Assembly: GCA_044337705.1 (NCBI GenBank)
Contig: JBIINB010000036.1
Coordinates: 1 to 36,317, forward strand
Source: JBEISR01 sp044337705
GTDB taxonomy: Bacteria > Planctomycetota > Planctomycetia > Pirellulales > Pirellulaceae
Direction of reading: 5' to 3'
DNA length: 36,317 nucleotides
Part shown: positions 25,553 to 34,322 of the stretch, piece by piece
Layout: each line of letters begins with the position of its first letter
How positions within the stretch are numbered: the first letter of the stretch is position 1
Made by a program: the position numbers and the translations under genes
Notes under the pieces: generated by a model
Told to the model about the DNA's origin: nothing
What the model saw: only the letters and a program-made list of their open reading frames with translations
The model's database searches: none

Positions 25553-26509
25553 TTATTCCTTTTCGGCTCCAAACATTTGGCTGATCGATTTGTTGTGATG
25601 AATTCTCTTGATCGCTTCGGCCAGCAGTGGGGCCACCGACAGAACGGTCATCTTGGGAATGATTTTGTCCGGGGTCAGCGGGATGGAATTGGTGATGACG
25701 ACGGTGTCGATGGGGGCATCCTTCAGACGCTGGATCGCGGGTCCACAAAGCACTCCGTGAGTCGCAGCGACATGGATCTGTTTGGCACCCGCCTCATGGA
25801 CCAAAGTGGCGGCTCCACAGATCGAACCAGCGGTGCTGATCATGTCATCGAACATGAGGCAGATCTTCCCTTCAATCGGTCCGCCGATGATGTTTTTCTG
25901 ACGTGTTTCCATCGCGTTGTCGCGGCGTTTGTCGACGATCGCCAACTTCCCGCCCATCCTCTTGGAGTGCCCGATCGCTCGTTTGATGCTCCCCTCGTCC
26001 GGGCTGACCACAACGATTTCCGAAGGGTCGATTCCCATCGCCAGGAAATGTTGATTGAGGACAGGAGCGGCGTAGAGGTGATCGACCGGAACATCGAAAA
26101 ACCCTTGGATCTGCGGGGCGTGCAGATCCATCGTCAGCACGCGGTCGGCACCGGCACGCGTGATGATGTTGGCCGCCAGCTTGGCGGTGATGGGCACCCG
26201 GCCTTCATCCTTGCGGTCTTGTCGGGCATAACCAAAGTAGGGAATGACTGCGGTGATTCTGGCTGCGCTAGCCCTCTTGCAACTGTCGATCATGATCAAC
26301 AGTTCCATCAGGTTGTCATTGACCGGGGGCGAGGTGGGCTGGATCAAGTACACATCGCGTCCGCGCACGTCGTCTTCGATCTTGCAGAAGTTCTCGCCAT
26401 CCGGGAATTTGCCAAGCGAGATCGATCCGATATCCAGGTGGAGGAATTGGCAGATGTCGCGCGAAAGAGCCAGGTTGGCCCGTCCACTAAAAATTTTCAG
26501 CTCGCGCAT
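25553..26509 (-). CDS. prs: Ribose-phosphate pyrophosphokinase
   Basis: Makes PRPP from ribose-5-phosphate and ATP, feeding purine, pyrimidine, histidine and tryptophan synthesis. The 318 residues match the family. Motifs include the start KIFSGRANLAL, YFGYARQDRKDEGR (ATP-binding flexible loop), DLHAPQIQGFFDVPVDHL, and the PRPP loop DDMISTAGSICGAA. The ATG overlaps the end of the GlmU-like gene by 13 bases, indicating translational coupling in the leftward operon. Confidence 0.97.
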   Translation of the reverse strand: MRELKIFSGRANLALSRDICQFLHLDIGSISLGKFPDGENFCKIEDDVRGRDVYLIQPTSPPVNDNLMELLIMIDSCKRASAARITAVIPYFGYARQDRKDEGRVPITAKLAANIITRAGADRVLTMDLHAPQIQGFFDVPVDHLYAAPVLNQHFLAMGIDPSEIVVVSPDEGSIKRAIGHSKRMGGKLAIVDKRRDNAMETRQKNIIGGPIEGKICLMFDDMISTAGSICGAATLVHEAGAKQIHVAATHGVLCGPAIQRLKDAPIDTVVITNSIPLTPDKIIPKMTVLSVAPLLAEAIKRIHHNKSISQMFGAEKE

Positions 26510-27240
26510 GGATAGCCCATCTCCTTCATGGCCGCTTCCACCAATTTGAGTTCATCGAGGGTATTGATGCTCAGCGCTTCACATGCTTCCAGTTCCGCCC
26601 TGGCTTCCACTGGATACCCGTGGGCCATCATCAGCGAGGGGCAATCGGTGAGGTAGTATTCCCCTTGAGCATTCTGATTCCCCAACACCGCCAAAGCTTC
26701 CAGAAGCGGCTTGACGCGAAACAGATAGGTGCTCATGTTCACCTCGCGAATCGCCCGCTGCGTTTCGTTGGCGTCCTTTTCTTCGACGATCCCAGAAAAT
26801 CGCCCCTGGGGGTCTCTGAGGATCCTCCCAAGCCCTTTCGGGTTTTCCTTGATCAGCGTTCCCATCAAGCAGGCGGCATCCGTCTGGGTGAAGCGTTCGA
26901 GAAGCCGAAGCAAGGAAGTGGATTGGACCATCGGCGAATCGCCTGCAACCACCAACACGTTGCCCGAATGCTCCTTCAGGTAGGGAATCGCCATCTGAAC
27001 GGCATGCCCTGTACCCAGTTGCTGTTCCTGCAACGCGAAGCGAACACCCGCCCGGTCACGCAGTTCCTCCCGAACCAGTTCGGCTCGGTAGCCGACTACC
27101 ACGATCTTCTGTTCCACTCCGGCTCGGTCCAATACATCGAGCACCCAGTGGATCATGGGGCGGCCATGCACCGGAAAAAGCACCTTTGGAAGGTCGCTCT
27201 GCATTCGAGTTCCCCGCCCTCCTGCCAGCACGACGGCCAT
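26497..27240 (-). CDS. Single-domain GlmU-like nucleotidyltransferase
   Basis: A 247-aa protein holding only the N-terminal uridyltransferase domain of GlmU: LAGGRGTRM (5-13), K19 in LPKVLFPV, QEQQLGTGHAV and GDSPM, followed by LIKENPKGLGRI and EEKDAN. It should join a sugar-1-phosphate (probably GlcNAc-1-P) to UTP. The acetyltransferase beta-helix of full GlmU is absent, and the coding region ends by overlapping prs. Therefore GlcNAc-1-P must come from another enzyme. ATG 27240 follows GGGAAGAG; an upstream frame is open but lacks homology. Confidence 0.88.
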   Translation of the reverse strand: MAVVLAGGRGTRMQSDLPKVLFPVHGRPMIHWVLDVLDRAGVEQKIVVVGYRAELVREELRDRAGVRFALQEQQLGTGHAVQMAIPYLKEHSGNVLVVAGDSPMVQSTSLLRLLERFTQTDAACLMGTLIKENPKGLGRILRDPQGRFSGIVEEKDANETQRAIREVNMSTYLFRVKPLLEALAVLGNQNAQGEYYLTDCPSLMMAHGYPVEARAELEACEALSINTLDELKLVEAAMKEMGYPCAS

Positions 27241-27747
27241 CGTGCTCTTCCCTGCATCCCCCGTTCCCACTGCGTTCACCTCGCGGCTTTTCCTGTGTCT
27301 TCCATGGAATGTTCGGATTCGGAAGTTGGTTCCCAAAAGCCCTTTAAGGCTTCGAGTGTTCAGGCACCTCCAAGCGCTGGAGATGCTCGAGCCAGCGCAA
27401 GAGGTTTCCGCCAAAACCTTTCGCTCCGCTTCCGAATCGCCATTTTGCCACCCAAACCTGCGGTTGAACAGCCAGGAGTGGAGGAACCGCAACTCGATTC
27501 GTCGGTTTCCAATGGATCGAGCCAACAAGCGTCGATCACGGGCACCCAGGGTGGCAAGCCGACCGGGGAACCGTTGACCTTCTGCCTGCGAACCACTATT
27601 TTCATCCACCAGACTGCGGGCTCGGGTTCGATGACACCCGATCGAGCGATCCGGATCAGGAAGTCCACGGGCGACCATCCCGTTCGTGGTGGTTGCTTTG
27701 ACCTCTCGATCCCATTTTTTGGAACATCCGCTAGAAGGACTTCAATC
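27241..27747. other. Ambiguous region upstream of the GlmU-like gene
   Basis: About 500 bases with several open frames. The minus-strand frame reading IRIARSGVIEPEPAVWWMKI (about 27450-27670) and another ending LLRWLEHLQRLEVPEHSKP near 27355 both use mostly G/C at third positions, as coding sequence would, but they lie in different frames. The plus strand is also open. This may be a broken gene or just GC-rich spacer; no product can be named. Confidence 0.3.
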
Positions 27748-27930
27748 ATGGCAGGTACCGAACGGCAGAGAGAGCTTCGTCGCCGACGACATCGCAAGCG
27801 AAAGCTGGCTGTGTTTTCGCGAAAGGCAAAGAAGGCTTCCAAAAGCGAAAAGTTGGTGTTGGCAGACAAGATCCGTCGGCTGACCACCGGTTGCGAGCAT
27901 GTGCTGTCCAATTTGGGCATCCGAAGCTGA
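27748..27930 (+). CDS. Small basic protein (DUF6800-like)
   Basis: A 60-residue, strongly basic protein starting MAGTERQRELRRRRHRKRK, followed by AKKASKSEKLVLADKIRRLTTG and a short C-terminus. From memory it matches a planctomycete family annotated as DUF6800; function is unknown, and nucleic-acid binding is inferred only from its charge. AGAAGGA eight bases before the ATG supports it. A strong terminator follows. Confidence 0.75.
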   Translation: MAGTERQRELRRRRHRKRKLAVFSRKAKKASKSEKLVLADKIRRLTTGCEHVLSNLGIRS

Positions 27931-28041
27931 TCGCACCGTGGCCCGCTCAAATTCCGGAGTATCGCCAGAGCGGATGATCCCAACGGCCGGTTAGGGCTTG
28001 GGGGTGAATCTCCTCAAGCTTGCGTTTTTAAACTCTCAGAG

Positions 28042-28073
28042 AACTCCCAGCAGCTTGAAGCTGGGAGTTTTTC
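28042..28073 (+). terminator. Rho-independent terminator
   Basis: A perfect 10-bp stem AACTCCCAGC/GCTGGGAGTT with an eight-base loop is followed by TTTCGTT. It lies about 110 bases after the small basic protein. Confidence 0.88.
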
Positions 28074-28162
28074 GTTCTTGGTTCGCGTCGGCTTGGTGGC
28101 CATGTTGCGAAGCAATGCCCGCCGACGTCTCGTCCTTCCCCTCGCGGTTCATGCGTTGCTGA

Positions 28163-29860
28163 TCAATAACCGAATCCGATGCGAACGACAAAGGCATCTT
28201 CCAGGTCGGTGTTGTCTTCGGTCCGGTGTTTGAATAATAGCTCCCGATCGAAGACATAGCCCCCTTCGATGAATCCTACCCGTTGCCCGCGTCGAATCTG
28301 ATCGTTGCGCCCCCACTCGATTCCCACCGCCACGCGCCAATCGTTGATGTCGATGCGGTCCTCTTCGCCCGAAGCGCGAGTCACCGTCCAGGCGCCACCA
28401 CCGTAGTAGCCGGTTGCATACCACCAGACATCGTTGGTTCCCCATGTCGAGAGGTAATGCTCGATTTTTGGCTCTGGGAAGAAAATGTCGATTCTCGAAT
28501 TGGGATTAGGGGTCCACAAAATCCCGCCGGCCGGGATCATCACATAGCGGTTCCGATCGATGTAATAGATCCCCGCACGCGCAGTGCAATTGGGGGTTAG
28601 ACGCAATCGGCCAAACGCCTTCCCCATGATGCGGTAGCTGTCGCTGACCAGCGTATCGAAATCAGAGAACACACCGGTGCGAAGCCCCAGGTCAAAGCCG
28701 ATTGTCAAATTGGGATCCGACTCCCAGCCTAAGTCGACAAAGGCACTGTAGAGCTGGCTCGGAAGATCGGCTGTCGGTTTCGTGGGACCATCCAAAAGAT
28801 GCATCGAGAAGGAAGGGACGATGTAGAGCGGCTGGGTGCATCCCAGGAACTGGGGAACATGGAGTACCAACGACACATCGCCGTCATGTTGCTGCAGCGA
28901 TTCGGGGTCGTCATCTCCTGAAACCCAGGTGTAACGGAAGCGAGGTCCCAGGCAGCATCGAGATGATGTGTAGGCGGTGGGGTTGGCGATCAGCGGCCCG
29001 GTCCCGTTCCAGCTACCCCAGCTACTGGTGGTCGTCGGCTGCACCCCCCAACCACTGGCGCCCCAGGGATCCGCTGCCCAACTTCCCGGATACGTCCCAC
29101 CGGGATAACCACCGGTCGGATAAGTCGGATACCCTCCCGCCGGATAGTAACCAGGCGGTGCCGCCGAGGTGGCCGTCGCGCCACTGGGATACCAGCCACT
29201 GGATCCGGCCACCGGCACCATGCCGTTGGGGACGATCGTGCTGCCGGGGTTGTAGTATCCCGCTGGTGCGCCATAGGTCGCACCAGGAATCGGCGGATAT
29301 CCAGTCGGCGGCAAACCGGTTCCATATGGATTTGCCGATGTGGGAATGGTCGCAGTCGGTACCTGGTTCATCGGGTAGATGCCAGGATTCGTCGGGTAGG
29401 TGGTCCCAGGGGTGGGGTACCAATTGGCCGATGTGGAGGCGGGAGCCGTATTGGGACGCAACGTCGCAAACGGGTCGATCCCTGCAGGCGATGCCCCTGG
29501 ATAGACCCCTCCAGGGGCTGCAAGGGAGGGTGGAGCCGGGTAGGGACCACTTCCTGACGGGTAGACCCCCGGCGGCACACCCGTCGGGGATGCGGCGGTC
29601 GGCGCCACAGGTGATCCGTAGCCGACAGGCGGCGCCCCAAAGGTGGAAGGCAAGGGGAGCGATGAGGAAGGAAGCACCGAGACGGGGGCGTTGGACTGAG
29701 GAATCGAAGGAATGGGATACTGTCCCAAGGCCACCGTCGCACCAGGGCCATGGTGACAAAAAAGAATTTCAAAGCAAAGGTAGGCCGCCAAGCGGATTCC
29801 TGCACCGCCAAAGGCCCAGCTCGCTCCTCCCGCCTCGGCTTGTCGGCCTTCCTTGGCCAT
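28163..29860 (-). CDS. Predicted outer-membrane beta-barrel protein with Pro/Gly/Tyr-rich repeats
   Basis: A 565-aa protein. An N-terminal signal-like segment (about 18-45, GIRLAAYLCFEILFCHHG) is followed by a low-complexity region (about 46-290) full of PxGYxP, YPxGxYPG and GGYPTYPTGG-like units. Residues about 300-565 form an aromatic, beta-strand-rich domain with alternating hydrophobic residues (for example RTGVFSDFDTLVSDSYRIMG and TARAGIYYIDRNRYVM) and end VVRIGFGY, the C-terminal aromatic residue typical of outer-membrane barrels. It probably sits in the outer membrane with the Pro/Gly part exposed. GGGAAGG precedes the ATG. No enzymatic role is proposed. Confidence 0.8.
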   Translation of the reverse strand: MAKEGRQAEAGGASWAFGGAGIRLAAYLCFEILFCHHGPGATVALGQYPIPSIPQSNAPVSVLPSSSLPLPSTFGAPPVGYGSPVAPTAASPTGVPPGVYPSGSGPYPAPPSLAAPGGVYPGASPAGIDPFATLRPNTAPASTSANWYPTPGTTYPTNPGIYPMNQVPTATIPTSANPYGTGLPPTGYPPIPGATYGAPAGYYNPGSTIVPNGMVPVAGSSGWYPSGATATSAAPPGYYPAGGYPTYPTGGYPGGTYPGSWAADPWGASGWGVQPTTTSSWGSWNGTGPLIANPTAYTSSRCCLGPRFRYTWVSGDDDPESLQQHDGDVSLVLHVPQFLGCTQPLYIVPSFSMHLLDGPTKPTADLPSQLYSAFVDLGWESDPNLTIGFDLGLRTGVFSDFDTLVSDSYRIMGKAFGRLRLTPNCTARAGIYYIDRNRYVMIPAGGILWTPNPNSRIDIFFPEPKIEHYLSTWGTNDVWWYATGYYGGGAWTVTRASGEEDRIDINDWRVAVGIEWGRNDQIRRGQRVGFIEGGYVFDRELLFKHRTEDNTDLEDAFVVRIGFGY

Positions 29861-30236
29861 GGACTGCCTTCCCGAAGAGACCCTAGTTTCAGGGGGTTTC
29901 AGGCAGTCGCCTGCACTGTCCGGTCTCGGCCGGTCGTTCCACCCTTCGCAGGCGGTTTAATTAGCGACCGACAGCTTGTCAGGTCAAGGCAACTTTAAGA
30001 ATTCCCGAGATTTCCGTTGAATCGCGCACTTCCCCCTCACTTCCCGACCCAAAACAGTCGATAGATAGGATTGCTAGCCAAAGGGGGCAGCGGGGATTGG
30101 CTCAAAATCGTTGCCTGCCCTCGCCATGCTGATTATCCTTAGAACAACGACTCGCTTCTCCAGTTGCCCTATTTTTGCCAGCCGACGAGCGGCGGTCGAC
30201 CGCACCTGACTGGTCTCGATTTGAGGACTGCGACCC
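29861..30236. other. Divergent intergenic region
   Basis: 376 bases between the divergent beta-barrel gene and the DUF1598 gene. It should hold both promoters. No clear promoter or regulatory RNA could be identified. Confidence 0.4.
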
Positions 30237-31670
30237 ATGAATTGCCGATTCCATTTGCGTTGGCTTACCCATGTCGGGATGGCGCTTTGCACCGCGCTGC
30301 TGATCCCCTCGCTTCTCCTCGCTCAGGGCGGTGGCGGCGATGGTGGTGGAGGTGGCGGCGGTGGCGATGGCGGTGGGGACGGCAGTGACAATGTCCCCCC
30401 GGTCGCCGGCGTCGAAGTCGATGCCGATGGTGTGCTGCGGGTCAGTCGGATCGATCCGCAACTGATCTACGCCCAGCGCGCCGCGGCAAGGCAGAATCGA
30501 CCCAAGGCGCTACAGGCAGCCAGCCAACTGCGCAAAGTGTCTCTCAATCGACTGGAATCCGCCGTGGCAGCGCGTTTGGATGCTGGTAAGCTGCCAACTC
30601 GCGACATGATGACATTGGCGGGGCTGACGCGTATCGAATACGTCTTCTATCTCCCCGAAACTCAGGACATCGTACTGGCAGGCCCTGCAGAAGAAGTCGA
30701 TATCGATGCCACCGGCCGGCTCGTCGGCTTTGGATCGGGATCACCCACGTTGCGTCTGGATGACCTGATCGTCGCCTTGCGGACTTTCGGTCCAGAGGCC
30801 AAACGCGGCGTTGTCGTAGGCTGCTCGATCGATCCTACTCAGGAAGGGCTTCAGCGGATGCAAGCCTTCCTGAACCAGTTGGGAGGTCAGGTCGGAGGGA
30901 ATTCCGACGTGGCGATCGCAAGTGCCCTGCGCAATCATCTCGGATACCAGAAGGTCACGGTCCACGGTGTTCCTGCCAGCACCCACTTCGCTCAGGTGCT
31001 GGTCGAGGCGGATTATCGCATGAAGCTGATCGGAATTGGGCTAGACAAACCGCTTCCTCAGTTCACCAGTTGGGTGGAACGAGCGAATCCTTCGTCTCGG
31101 AGGGCCAATCAGATGCAGCGATGGTATTTTGTCCCCAACTACGATGCTGTGAAGGTCAGTCCCGATCGCAACGCCCTGCAACTGGATGGCATCGGCGTCA
31201 AGCTGGTAGGTGAGGATGAGTTCGTCTCCCAGACCGGCGTCCGCGCCTCCGCAGGCGTCACGCAGGATCGTGCCAGCCAGGGCTTTACGAAGGAATTCAG
31301 CACCAAGTACGAAGCGATCGCCAAGGCGAATCCGATTTACATGGAAATGCGGAACCTTTTTGATCTGACGATCGCTGCTGCCTTCATTCAGTCTTCGGAA
31401 CTCTACGAGAAGGCAAATTGGAATATGGGAGCCTTCGCCGCAGAGAACAAACTGCCTGTTCAGGGCAAGATGGCGCCGACGCAGGTCGAATCGGCGGTAA
31501 ACGCTGTCTGGCGTGGGTCAACTCTGATGACGCCGATCGGCGGCGGGGTCACCATCGCCACCAAGAGTCTGCTGAAGGACCAAGCTGCGGTCGATGAGGC
31601 CGTCGGGCAGCAGGCCAGCAAGTCGGCTCCTACCGGTGACCTGGCAGAAGGCCGCTGGTGGTGGGACTGA
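30237..31670 (+). CDS. Secreted DUF1598-type protein
   Basis: A 477-aa protein with a signal peptide (1-29, TALLIPSLLLA) and a glycine/aspartate run (about residues 31-49) right after it. The rest resembles, from memory, the planctomycete DUF1598 family: GVEVDADGVLRV near 58, LTRIEYVFYLPETQDIVLAGPAEE in the middle, and PTQEGLQRMQAFLNQL, QRWYFVPNYD and a C-terminal Gly/Trp-rich GRWWWD. Function unknown; it is exported. GAGG is about ten bases before the ATG. A bidirectional terminator lies after it. Confidence 0.85.
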   Translation: MNCRFHLRWLTHVGMALCTALLIPSLLLAQGGGGDGGGGGGGGDGGGDGSDNVPPVAGVEVDADGVLRVSRIDPQLIYAQRAAARQNRPKALQAASQLRKVSLNRLESAVAARLDAGKLPTRDMMTLAGLTRIEYVFYLPETQDIVLAGPAEEVDIDATGRLVGFGSGSPTLRLDDLIVALRTFGPEAKRGVVVGCSIDPTQEGLQRMQAFLNQLGGQVGGNSDVAIASALRNHLGYQKVTVHGVPASTHFAQVLVEADYRMKLIGIGLDKPLPQFTSWVERANPSSRRANQMQRWYFVPNYDAVKVSPDRNALQLDGIGVKLVGEDEFVSQTGVRASAGVTQDRASQGFTKEFSTKYEAIAKANPIYMEMRNLFDLTIAAAFIQSSELYEKANWNMGAFAAENKLPVQGKMAPTQVESAVNAVWRGSTLMTPIGGGVTIATKSLLKDQAAVDEAVGQQASKSAPTGDLAEGRWWWD

Positions 31671-31726
31671 TCAAGCGACACACCAACTCCAGTTGCAACA
31701 ACTCTTGTTTCAACAAGGTATGAAGG

Positions 31727-31757
31727 AAAAACCTCCGGCAAATCCGGAGGTTTTTTT
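31727..31757. terminator. Bidirectional terminator between DUF1598 and isomerase-like genes
   Basis: Stem ACCTCCGG/CCGGAGGT with a five-base loop, preceded by A residues and followed by seven T residues, so it works on both strands. It serves the convergent genes on either side. Confidence 0.92.
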
Positions 31758-31763
31758 CTGGGG

Positions 31764-32720
31764 CTATCGATCCTGAAGCCATTGCTGCAACGTCGCCAGA
31801 TCTCGCACTGTTGCATCGATCCGGTCCGGGAGCAGTCGATCTGGTTGATGATCGATATGCTCCATATGAAGCGATAGCGGAACCTTCAATCCGTATTGGA
31901 GGACTTTCCGAAAAAAGGATTGGACGTGGGGGCCCTCCCCCAGAGGCACATCCCGCGCCTCCCCCTTCTCGACCACGGCATCCTTTAGAAATATCGCTCC
32001 GATGCGCTCCCGCATTCGCGCATAAATGGTTTCCCAGGAGCTGGTGGCTTCCACGGTGGTGTGACGGAGATCCAGCGCCAACGCCATCTGTTGGACGGGT
32101 AAATCGCGGAAGACTTCGAGAAGATCAAGCACTGGGGCGCCAACGTACCCCGCGCCCGCATGATTCTGGTAGAGCGCTGTGATTCCCAGTTCTTTGCAAA
32201 CATCTGCCAGCGACTTAGCCTGCCCAGCGAATTGCTCCAGTTGCGGGAGCAGGGGACGCGATAGATCGTACTTGTAGTAGGCCATGCGGAAATACTTGAC
32301 TCCCTCTCTGGCCGCCACTTCAAGCACCCTCGCAACGTCCGGATGGTCGCCTCGCAGGATATCGGTGGTCAGAATATGAAAATGGCGATCGCGGGCCCTC
32401 AGTGCTTCCAGAAGCCGTGGGAGTTTCTCCGATGCCTCGGCCGGTTCCACCTGCCCCCCCTGCCTCACCGTCGCCTCGATTCCCGCCACTGGCCAGCTAC
32501 CCACCAGCTCCGCCAGACTTTGAAGTTCCATCCTCTGGAAAGGCTTGGCGAATACACAAATTCGGAGCGGCTCGGCTTGGTGTGCACTCTCGCCTGAAGC
32601 TTCCAGAGCTGGGGACTGCCATCGAGTGATGCAGGAGGCAGCGCATAGACCCAGGATTCGCCTCCGATTCGGTGGGGAGCAGGCGGGGCCATGCGGAACG
32701 GACATCATCCTATCGTGCAT
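31764..32720 (-). CDS. Tat-type exported sugar phosphate isomerase/epimerase-like protein
   Basis: A 318-aa protein with a twin-arginine-like signal (NRRRILGLCAAS near residues 18-29) and a TIM-barrel of the AP endonuclease 2/xylose isomerase-like family. Visible patterns include YFRMAYYKYD, LYQNHAGAGYVG (metal His), LALDLRHTTVE and SLHMEHIDHQP, which supply the usual metal-binding His, Asp and Glu. It likely acts on a sugar or sugar acid outside the cytoplasm. The ATG at 32720 is supported by GGGAG about seven bases upstream. No sugar-catabolic neighbours were seen. Confidence 0.82.
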   Translation of the reverse strand: MHDRMMSVPHGPACSPPNRRRILGLCAASCITRWQSPALEASGESAHQAEPLRICVFAKPFQRMELQSLAELVGSWPVAGIEATVRQGGQVEPAEASEKLPRLLEALRARDRHFHILTTDILRGDHPDVARVLEVAAREGVKYFRMAYYKYDLSRPLLPQLEQFAGQAKSLADVCKELGITALYQNHAGAGYVGAPVLDLLEVFRDLPVQQMALALDLRHTTVEATSSWETIYARMRERIGAIFLKDAVVEKGEARDVPLGEGPHVQSFFRKVLQYGLKVPLSLHMEHIDHQPDRLLPDRIDATVRDLATLQQWLQDR

Positions 32721-32983
32721 CGGGGCTCTCCCGCCTGGAAATCGTCAGAAGGTAGTGGCCAGCCCCCGACGTTCGTGTCGTTAAGTTCGATCTATTCGGT
32801 TTGATCGATTCGAGCGACCTTTTGCTGTACGGGGTCGAACGAACTTCCCGCACGAAGTTGCTCCAAGTTTACTATCATGAAATGAATTCGCAATCGAATC
32901 ATGAGCTGATGGCGTCGGGTGACTGGATTCACTGTGCCGCAGGCAGCTCGAGCGGACAAACCTTCTTTTCAAGGCGCCTTGCT
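32721..32983. other. Divergent intergenic region
   Basis: Open frame continues upstream of the dehydrogenase on +, with in-frame ATGs at 32882 and 32909, but the extra residues do not look like the family N-terminus. It should contain promoters for both divergent genes. Confidence 0.35.
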
Positions 32984-34267
32984 GTGAATTCCGTAGGCAT
33001 CATCGGTTTGGGATATGTCGGTCTGCCATTGGCAACAGCCTTTGTCACCTCGGGGGTGCCAACCTATGGCTTTGACATCGATGCAAAGAAAATCGACTTG
33101 CTTCGCCGCGGACAAAGCTACATCCGGCATCACGATGCGAAATGGCTGACCGATGCGATCAAGACAGGGAGCTTCATTCCGACCGAGGATATGGCGCGAT
33201 TGAGCGAACCGGATGCGATTCTGATTTGCGTGCCGACGCCTTTGACGAAGTCCCGAGACCCCGATCTTTCCTACATCGAATCGACAGCCGAAGCGATTGC
33301 GGCAGCCCTCAGGCCAGGTCAGTTGGTGGTCCTGGAGAGCACCACCTACCCTGGTACGACGCGTGACGTGGTAGCACCCATCCTCGATCGATCGGGGCTT
33401 CGGTGCGGTACCGACTACTTCCTGGCTTTCAGCCCCGAACGGGAGGATCCGGGCAATCCGTCGTTTTCAACGCAGACGATTCCTAAAGTTGTCGGCGGGA
33501 TGGATCCGTTAAGCCTCCAGAAGGCCGTCGCCATCTATTCGAGAGCGATGAAGCAAGTGGTTCCTGTCTCTTCGTGCGAAGTGGCCGAAGCCTGCAAGAT
33601 TTTGGAGAACACCTACCGCAGCGTCAACATCGCGATGGTCAACGAACTGAAGGTGCTGTTTCTCCAGTTGGGGATCGACATCTGGGAAACCATCGATGCT
33701 GCCAAGACCAAACCCTTTGGCTTCCAGGCGTTCTATCCCGGACCAGGGCTTGGTGGCCACTGCATCCCGATCGATCCGTTCTACCTAACCTGGCTGGCTC
33801 GCTGTCACGAACTGCCAACACGATTCATCGAACTGGCTGGCGAGATCAATACGTCGATGCCTCGTTTTGTTGTCGACCGAACAGCCGAAGCGCTCAACAA
33901 GGTCGGCAAACCGATTCGGGGAGCTAAAATCGGTATCCTGGGAGTGGCCTACAAGAAGGATATTGACGACCCGAGGGAAAGCCCAAGCTTCAAGTTGATG
34001 GAACTGCTGGGGGAACGTGGAGCTCAGCTGAGTTACTCAGACCCGCATATTCCCAATCTCCCCGCCATGCGTTCCTTCGAGGTCCCCGCCTTGGCCGCTC
34101 AGCCCCTTTCTGCAAAGTATCTTCAACAGCTCGATTGCTGCATCATCGCCACCGATCATTCGGCATTCGATTATCGCTTAATCGTAGATGCTTCCAGCCT
34201 GGTGATCGATACCCGGAATGCCACGCGAGGCATTCCAGACCCGGATGGAAAGGTTTGGAAGAGCTGA
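32984..34267 (+). CDS. UDP-sugar 6-dehydrogenase (nucleotide-sugar dehydrogenase)
   Basis: NAD-dependent enzyme that oxidises the C6 alcohol of a UDP-sugar to a carboxylate (WbpA/WecC/UGDH family), used for surface polysaccharides. The Rossmann motif GLGYVG lies at residues 8-13, followed by the DIDAKKI ribose-binding region; C260 in LGGHCIPIDPFYL is the catalytic cysteine, with lysine in KILENTYRSVNIAMVNEL and the C-terminal GVAYKKDIDDPRESPS. A GTG at 32984 (AAGG nine bases upstream) gives 427 residues, close to the family length; ATGs at 32882 and 32909 would add a non-homologous leader. The exact UDP substrate is not resolved by the sequence. Confidence 0.92.
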   Translation: MNSVGIIGLGYVGLPLATAFVTSGVPTYGFDIDAKKIDLLRRGQSYIRHHDAKWLTDAIKTGSFIPTEDMARLSEPDAILICVPTPLTKSRDPDLSYIESTAEAIAAALRPGQLVVLESTTYPGTTRDVVAPILDRSGLRCGTDYFLAFSPEREDPGNPSFSTQTIPKVVGGMDPLSLQKAVAIYSRAMKQVVPVSSCEVAEACKILENTYRSVNIAMVNELKVLFLQLGIDIWETIDAAKTKPFGFQAFYPGPGLGGHCIPIDPFYLTWLARCHELPTRFIELAGEINTSMPRFVVDRTAEALNKVGKPIRGAKIGILGVAYKKDIDDPRESPSFKLMELLGERGAQLSYSDPHIPNLPAMRSFEVPALAAQPLSAKYLQQLDCCIIATDHSAFDYRLIVDASSLVIDTRNATRGIPDPDGKVWKS

Positions 34268-34322
34268 TTGGGTGGGATGGATTTCGGCCTTCGGCTGCAC
34301 CCCAAGGAAGCGTTCGCCGTGG

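Noticed and set aside
26620..27930. Long plus frame antisense to the GlmU-like gene and fused to the small basic protein
   Set aside because: Its first two thirds mirror a recognised gene on the other strand; the small protein has its own ribosome-binding site and start at 27748.
28702..29886. A 394-codon plus frame opposite the beta-barrel gene
   Set aside because: It is an Arg/Ser/Pro-rich shadow of the repetitive coding strand with no domain.
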